In this document: one piece after another, positions 62,001-64,000 of the stretch
Layout: each line of letters opens with the position of its first letter
How positions within the stretch are numbered: the stretch's first letter is position 1
NCBI GenBank assembly: GCA_024743175.1
Contig: JANSXA010000007.1
Location: 1 to 64,000 of the forward strand
Length of the DNA stretch: 64,000 nucleotides
Direction of reading: 5' to 3'
DNA from: Pseudomonadaceae bacterium
Lineage (GTDB): Bacteria > Pseudomonadota > Gammaproteobacteria > Pseudomonadales > Azotimanducaceae
Position numbers and translations under genes: made by a program
The notes under the pieces: generated by a model
Told to the model about the DNA's origin: nothing
The model's input: the letters and a program-made list of their open reading frames with translations, nothing else
Database searches by the model: none

Positions 62001-64000
62001 GCCCGCAATCGGCATTACCAAGCAGGTTGCTGCAGGCCCCGTGAACAATGGTGACGGCACGCATACCCTGACCTACGCCATTGGAGTTGAAAATACTGGC
62101 GATGTATCCCTTGCGAATGTGCAGATCGACGAAGCGCTGGCAACAACATTCACAGGCGCAACGGGTTTCACCGTTGATGACCTGGCAAGCGATGACTTCA
62201 CAGTTGTTACACCCTATAACGGAAACACGTTACTTACCGGCGCCGAATCTCTCGCAGCAGGAGCCAGCGGCACGGTCAACCTTACGGTCACAGTCACCAG
62301 CGGCGGTAATCCGGGTCCCTATAATAACAGTGCAACGGCACGCGCCACCTCACCTGCGGGAGCGCCAGTCATAGACCTGTCTGACGACAGCACTGTGGTT
62401 GATGAAAATGGAAATGGTGACCCAACCGATGACAGCGATCCAACACCTGTAACCTTTGAAGAGAATGCGGTAGTTGGAGTATCCAAAGCACTGGTAGATA
62501 CGCCTCTGAACAACGGCGACGGCTCTTACCAGGTAACCTTCCTCTTAAACCTGATTAACTCGGGTGATGTGGACATTGAGAACCTGAATGTCAGTGATGA
62601 TCTGGCAACCGTATTCGCCGGCGCCGACGATTTCAGCGTAGTGTCGGTGAGTAGTCCTACACTCACCATCAACCCGGGATTCACCGGGATCGCGCCTGAT
62701 GATAATCTGCTGACTGGCACAGATATTCTGAATGTCGGCCAGAGTGGAACAATCTCCCTGGACATTTCAGTAACACCTGGTGCCAATCTTGGTCCTTATT
62801 CCAACGTTGTGATTGCAAGCGGCACCACCCCGGCAGGCACACCTGTCTCTGACGAATCCACTGACGGCACTGAACCCGATGCTAACGGCAACGGCAACCC
62901 GACCGACGACAGTAGTACAACGCCAGTCAGTTTCAGCGAAAATGCGCTGCTCGGAATTGCCAAGTCTGCAGAAGACAGCACCGCTAACCCTGATGGCACC
63001 TTCACTACAACCATTACATTGCTCATCGAGAACGTTGGCGATGTCGTCGTCAATAATATTGAAGTCGTTGACGATATCGCCGCGCGCATCAGCCCGGCAA
63101 CCGTTGAGGCTATTGCGAACATTTCGATCAGCGGTAATCTGACCTCTCTGGTTTCGACATTCAACGGCACCAGTGAAACCCGTCTGACAGACGGCTCAGA
63201 ATCTCTGGCGGTGGGTGAAACAGCAACCATCAGTTTTGATCTGACTTTCCGACCCAACGACAACTCAGGGCCGTTCCTGAATATCGCCAGCGTAAGCGGC
63301 GAAAGTCCAGCCAACCCAACGCCTGGAACACCCAACGTCACTGACGATTCTACAAGCGGCAGCGAAACCGACCCGGATGGCAACGGCAACCCCGGTGACA
63401 ACAGCGAAGCAACACCCATAGAGTTTGCAGGCGGAATCACCGGAACAGACGGTGCTGTTGATATCACCGATGAAAGCGTGCCAGGCGAAACCCTCTCTGT
63501 GACAGTGACGGATATTGACGAAAATCTGAACGACACCGTTGCAGAACAGTTTGACGTCGTCGTAGTCAATGACCGAACCGGCGAAACAGAAACCATTACT
63601 GTGCTTGAAACCGGACCTGATACCGGCGTTTTCGCTGCGCAGATTGCAACCGTCTCCGGCAGTACAGCCGGTACTGATGATGACGGTGCTCTTAACACTC
63701 AGCTCGACGACACGGTAACCGCCATCTATACCGACAGTCTGACCGCCTCTGGCAGCCCTCAACAGCGCACCGATACAGGTATTGTCCTGGGCTTCGCAGG
63801 CATTGAAGGTAAAGCCTGGCTGGACGAGAACACCAACGACAGTTTCGATCCGAGCGAGACACCACTGGACGGCTGGATAGTTCAGGTTGTTGAGGACGGT
63901 GTTATCGTTGCAGAAGTTCCAGTTAACCCCGATGGCAGTTACGCAGTAGACGGCCTGTTGCCTGGCGATGACTACGACATCAGCCTGATTCACCCGGAAT
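59047..64000 (+). CDS. Giant exported repeat protein (DUF11-like repeats, SdrD-B-like domain), C-terminus beyond window
   Basis: Open frame of over 1650 codons running off the right edge. Signal peptide with core TLALLIIFSSLSSWSVLANA. Residues 58-1460: nine imperfect repeats of about 159 residues with the pattern GLAK, NNGDGT, LxNSGDVPL, then a VTPGANLGPY strand and, in most, an Asp/Asn linker like DPDGNGNGDPTDDSDPTPVTF, resembling DUF11/conserved repeat domains with calcium-binding loops. From 63430 a different Ig-like unit (DITDESVPGETLSVTVTD) and then a SdrD-B/carboxypeptidase-regulatory-like unit (GKAWLDENTNDSFDP). No clear ribosome site before the ATG. Likely a surface adhesin or secreted structural protein; transport signals lie outside. 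Confidence 0.88.
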   Translation, partial: MSGTSFRNITLALLIIFSSLSSWSVLANALTPGTTNLNDNGIKNEAPKNNTPEAPALKVKKTIAAGPVNNGDGTFALTYVINLKNSGNVKLKRVTLTDDLDSVFGEGTYTVDAIRVTSDSNSLTADAGFTGAPPDVNLLIPASSTLPVGKEGSIEIDLTVTPGANLGPLTNTVKGSAASANSGSTTTDDGSVDVTFDEGAEMGLAKNVSVGPSSNGDGSHSFSYLFVLSNSGDVPLTGIQVTDLLDTTFAGVSFSVDSITSAVFDVDTNYDGFAGGTPTLLTGTDILNPGDSGTITVSVTATPGANLGPYYNTATAAGDPPSNNTVTDTSDNGVAPDGNGNGDPTDDSDPTPITFRETPQLGLAKALLGTPTSNPDGSFTIVYRFVIENSGNVPVNNIDIEEDLSATFAAASSFTVDAVASTDFTVNFPGFNGTSDTSLLGGTDALAVGQSGSVDLTVSVTPGANLGPYNNSANVNGVGDGGSPVSDTSNNGADPDGNGNGEPTDDSDPTPVTFVETPEIGLAKDIINGPINNLDGTYTLTYRLLIENSGEVPVNALQIEDDLSSVFAAATSFTVDDLTSTDVAVNFPGFNGSSDIELLAGTDTLATGATASVELTITVTPGVNLGPYDNTATLSAESASGTPISDLSTSGTNPDGNGNGDPADDSVPTSVTFSEGPDISVSKAVAAGPTNNADGTYTLTYRLTLTNSGDTPLSDIQVTDDLGSLFGTGTATAPTFSVDELSSSTLSVNFPGFDGTAAGDLNLLDGTDILAAGSPAAEIDLTLTVTPGADPGPYQNNADAAGTSPALAVVTDTGSAPVVTFDESPQLGIAKRIVGTPSNNGDGSYSLTYELLLENSGDVPLSNLQITEDLSATFALADSFSLAGAAASAGLSLNPGFDGTTTGDINLLDGTDTLAVGAVETITLNVVAVPGATLGSYNNSASGSAESPNGSPVTDVSTNGAVPDANGNGDPTDDNEPTALTFAEAPAIGITKQVAAGPVNNGDGTHTLTYAIGVENTGDVSLANVQIDEALATTFTGATGFTVDDLASDDFTVVTPYNGNTLLTGAESLAAGASGTVNLTVTVTSGGNPGPYNNSATARATSPAGAPVIDLSDDSTVVDENGNGDPTDDSDPTPVTFEENAVVGVSKALVDTPLNNGDGSYQVTFLLNLINSGDVDIENLNVSDDLATVFAGADDFSVVSVSSPTLTINPGFTGIAPDDNLLTGTDILNVGQSGTISLDISVTPGANLGPYSNVVIASGTTPAGTPVSDESTDGTEPDANGNGNPTDDSSTTPVSFSENALLGIAKSAEDSTANPDGTFTTTITLLIENVGDVVVNNIEVVDDIAARISPATVEAIANISISGNLTSLVSTFNGTSETRLTDGSESLAVGETATISFDLTFRPNDNSGPFLNIASVSGESPANPTPGTPNVTDDSTSGSETDPDGNGNPGDNSEATPIEFAGGITGTDGAVDITDESVPGETLSVTVTDIDENLNDTVAEQFDVVVVNDRTGETETITVLETGPDTGVFAAQIATVSGSTAGTDDDGALNTQLDDTVTAIYTDSLTASGSPQQRTDTGIVLGFAGIEGKAWLDENTNDSFDPSETPLDGWIVQVVEDGVIVAEVPVNPDGSYAVDGLLPGDDYDISLIHPE
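59221..63430 (+). repeat. Nine imperfect tandem coding repeats, period about 477 bp
   Basis: Repeat boundaries set at the GLAK-like motif: 59215, 59650, 60127, 60604, 61081, 61525, 62008, 62470 and 62950. Spacings from the second unit are 477, 477, 477, 444, 483, 462 and 480 bases. The unit starting at 61081 is shorter because it lacks the Asp-rich linker. Units diverge in sequence (roughly half of positions), so recent unequal crossing-over is not obvious; they look like an old, selected array. Confidence 0.85.

Noticed and set aside
59221-63430. CRISPR array or satellite repeats
   Set aside because: The periodic unit is about 477 bp, coding, and diverged; not short identical repeats with spacers.
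58983-63993. Regularly spaced open frames on the minus strand through the 59-64 kb region
   Set aside because: They recur with the same period as the plus-strand repeats, have Ser/Val/Pro-rich low-complexity translations and lie antisense to a continuous 1650-codon frame with signal peptide; they are shadows of biased codon use.

Overview
The window looks like one uninterrupted chromosome segment from a heterotrophic, probably marine, gammaproteobacterium. That is an inference from gene content: a miaB-phoH pair, a DUF1820 gene, DegQ-type protease, YhhQ transporter, RluE, a three-gene PntAa/PntAb/PntB transhydrogenase, and many acyl-CoA, SDR, P450, LLM and TRAP-type genes. Coding density is very high: genes often overlap by 1-11 bases and no gene-free stretch exceeds 300 bases. 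I found no rRNA, tRNA, insertion sequence, prophage or CRISPR array. Both ends cut a gene: a PhoH ATPase on the left (minus strand) and a giant repeat-containing surface protein on the right (plus strand).

Layout. 1-4 kb: phoH, miaB, a DUF1820 gene and an FMN-dependent alpha-hydroxy-acid oxidase. 4.1-7.5 kb: a compact plus-strand run starting with a ferredoxin-reductase-like flavoprotein behind a terminator-like hairpin, followed by five small genes (DUF3465, ParB-like, membrane protein, isochorismatase-like hydrolase, DUF6122). 7.5-14.7 kb: acyl-CoA dehydrogenase, methionine aminopeptidase and a divergent Tag glycosylase on minus; then a plus-strand trio of a cereblon-like CULT protein, a PTPS-III-like pterin enzyme and an SDR; then a YhhQ-type queuosine-precursor transporter, a D-2-hydroxyacid dehydrogenase and an LLM flavoprotein on minus. 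14.7-21.4 kb: an unknown membrane-anchored protein, a beta-lactamase-fold hydrolase, a secreted phospholipase-C-like protein, folK, a zinc alcohol dehydrogenase and degQ. 21.4-26.3 kb: MFS transporter, single-domain response regulator, SDR, and the pantothenate/CoA genes coaX, panC and panB.

26.5-33.9 kb: a minus-strand cluster of nitroreductase, MFS transporter, CoxG, CoxS, CoxL (form II) and CoxM, with a divergent MarR regulator. It is best read as a regulated uptake and hydroxylation pathway for an unknown small organic substrate. 33.9-38.8 kb: cardiolipin synthase, MgtC-like protein, cation/proton antiporter and a lipoprotein esterase. 38.9-43.3 kb: DUF2141 protein, exported carotenoid oxygenase, a LytS-like kinase with its LytTR regulator, and rluE. 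43.3-48.3 kb: a lipoprotein/MarR divergent pair around a 13-bp-arm palindrome, a DUF6316-like protein, PhzF, cytochrome P450 and an MFS transporter. 48.3-58.8 kb: pntAa-pntAb-pntB, a holin-like membrane protein, a second DUF6316-like protein, a TlpA-like thioredoxin, a TRAP transporter, a hotdog-fold protein, a formyltransferase, a fasciclin protein and an inositol-monophosphatase-family enzyme. From 59 kb to the right edge runs one exported protein with nine imperfect repeats of about 477 bp.

Most of the window is ordinary metabolism. The parts most worth a second look are the CULT/PTPS-III/SDR neighbourhood, the form II molybdenum-hydroxylase cluster, the carotenoid oxygenase fused into an operon with a two-component system, the MarR-lipoprotein palindrome, and the repeat protein.
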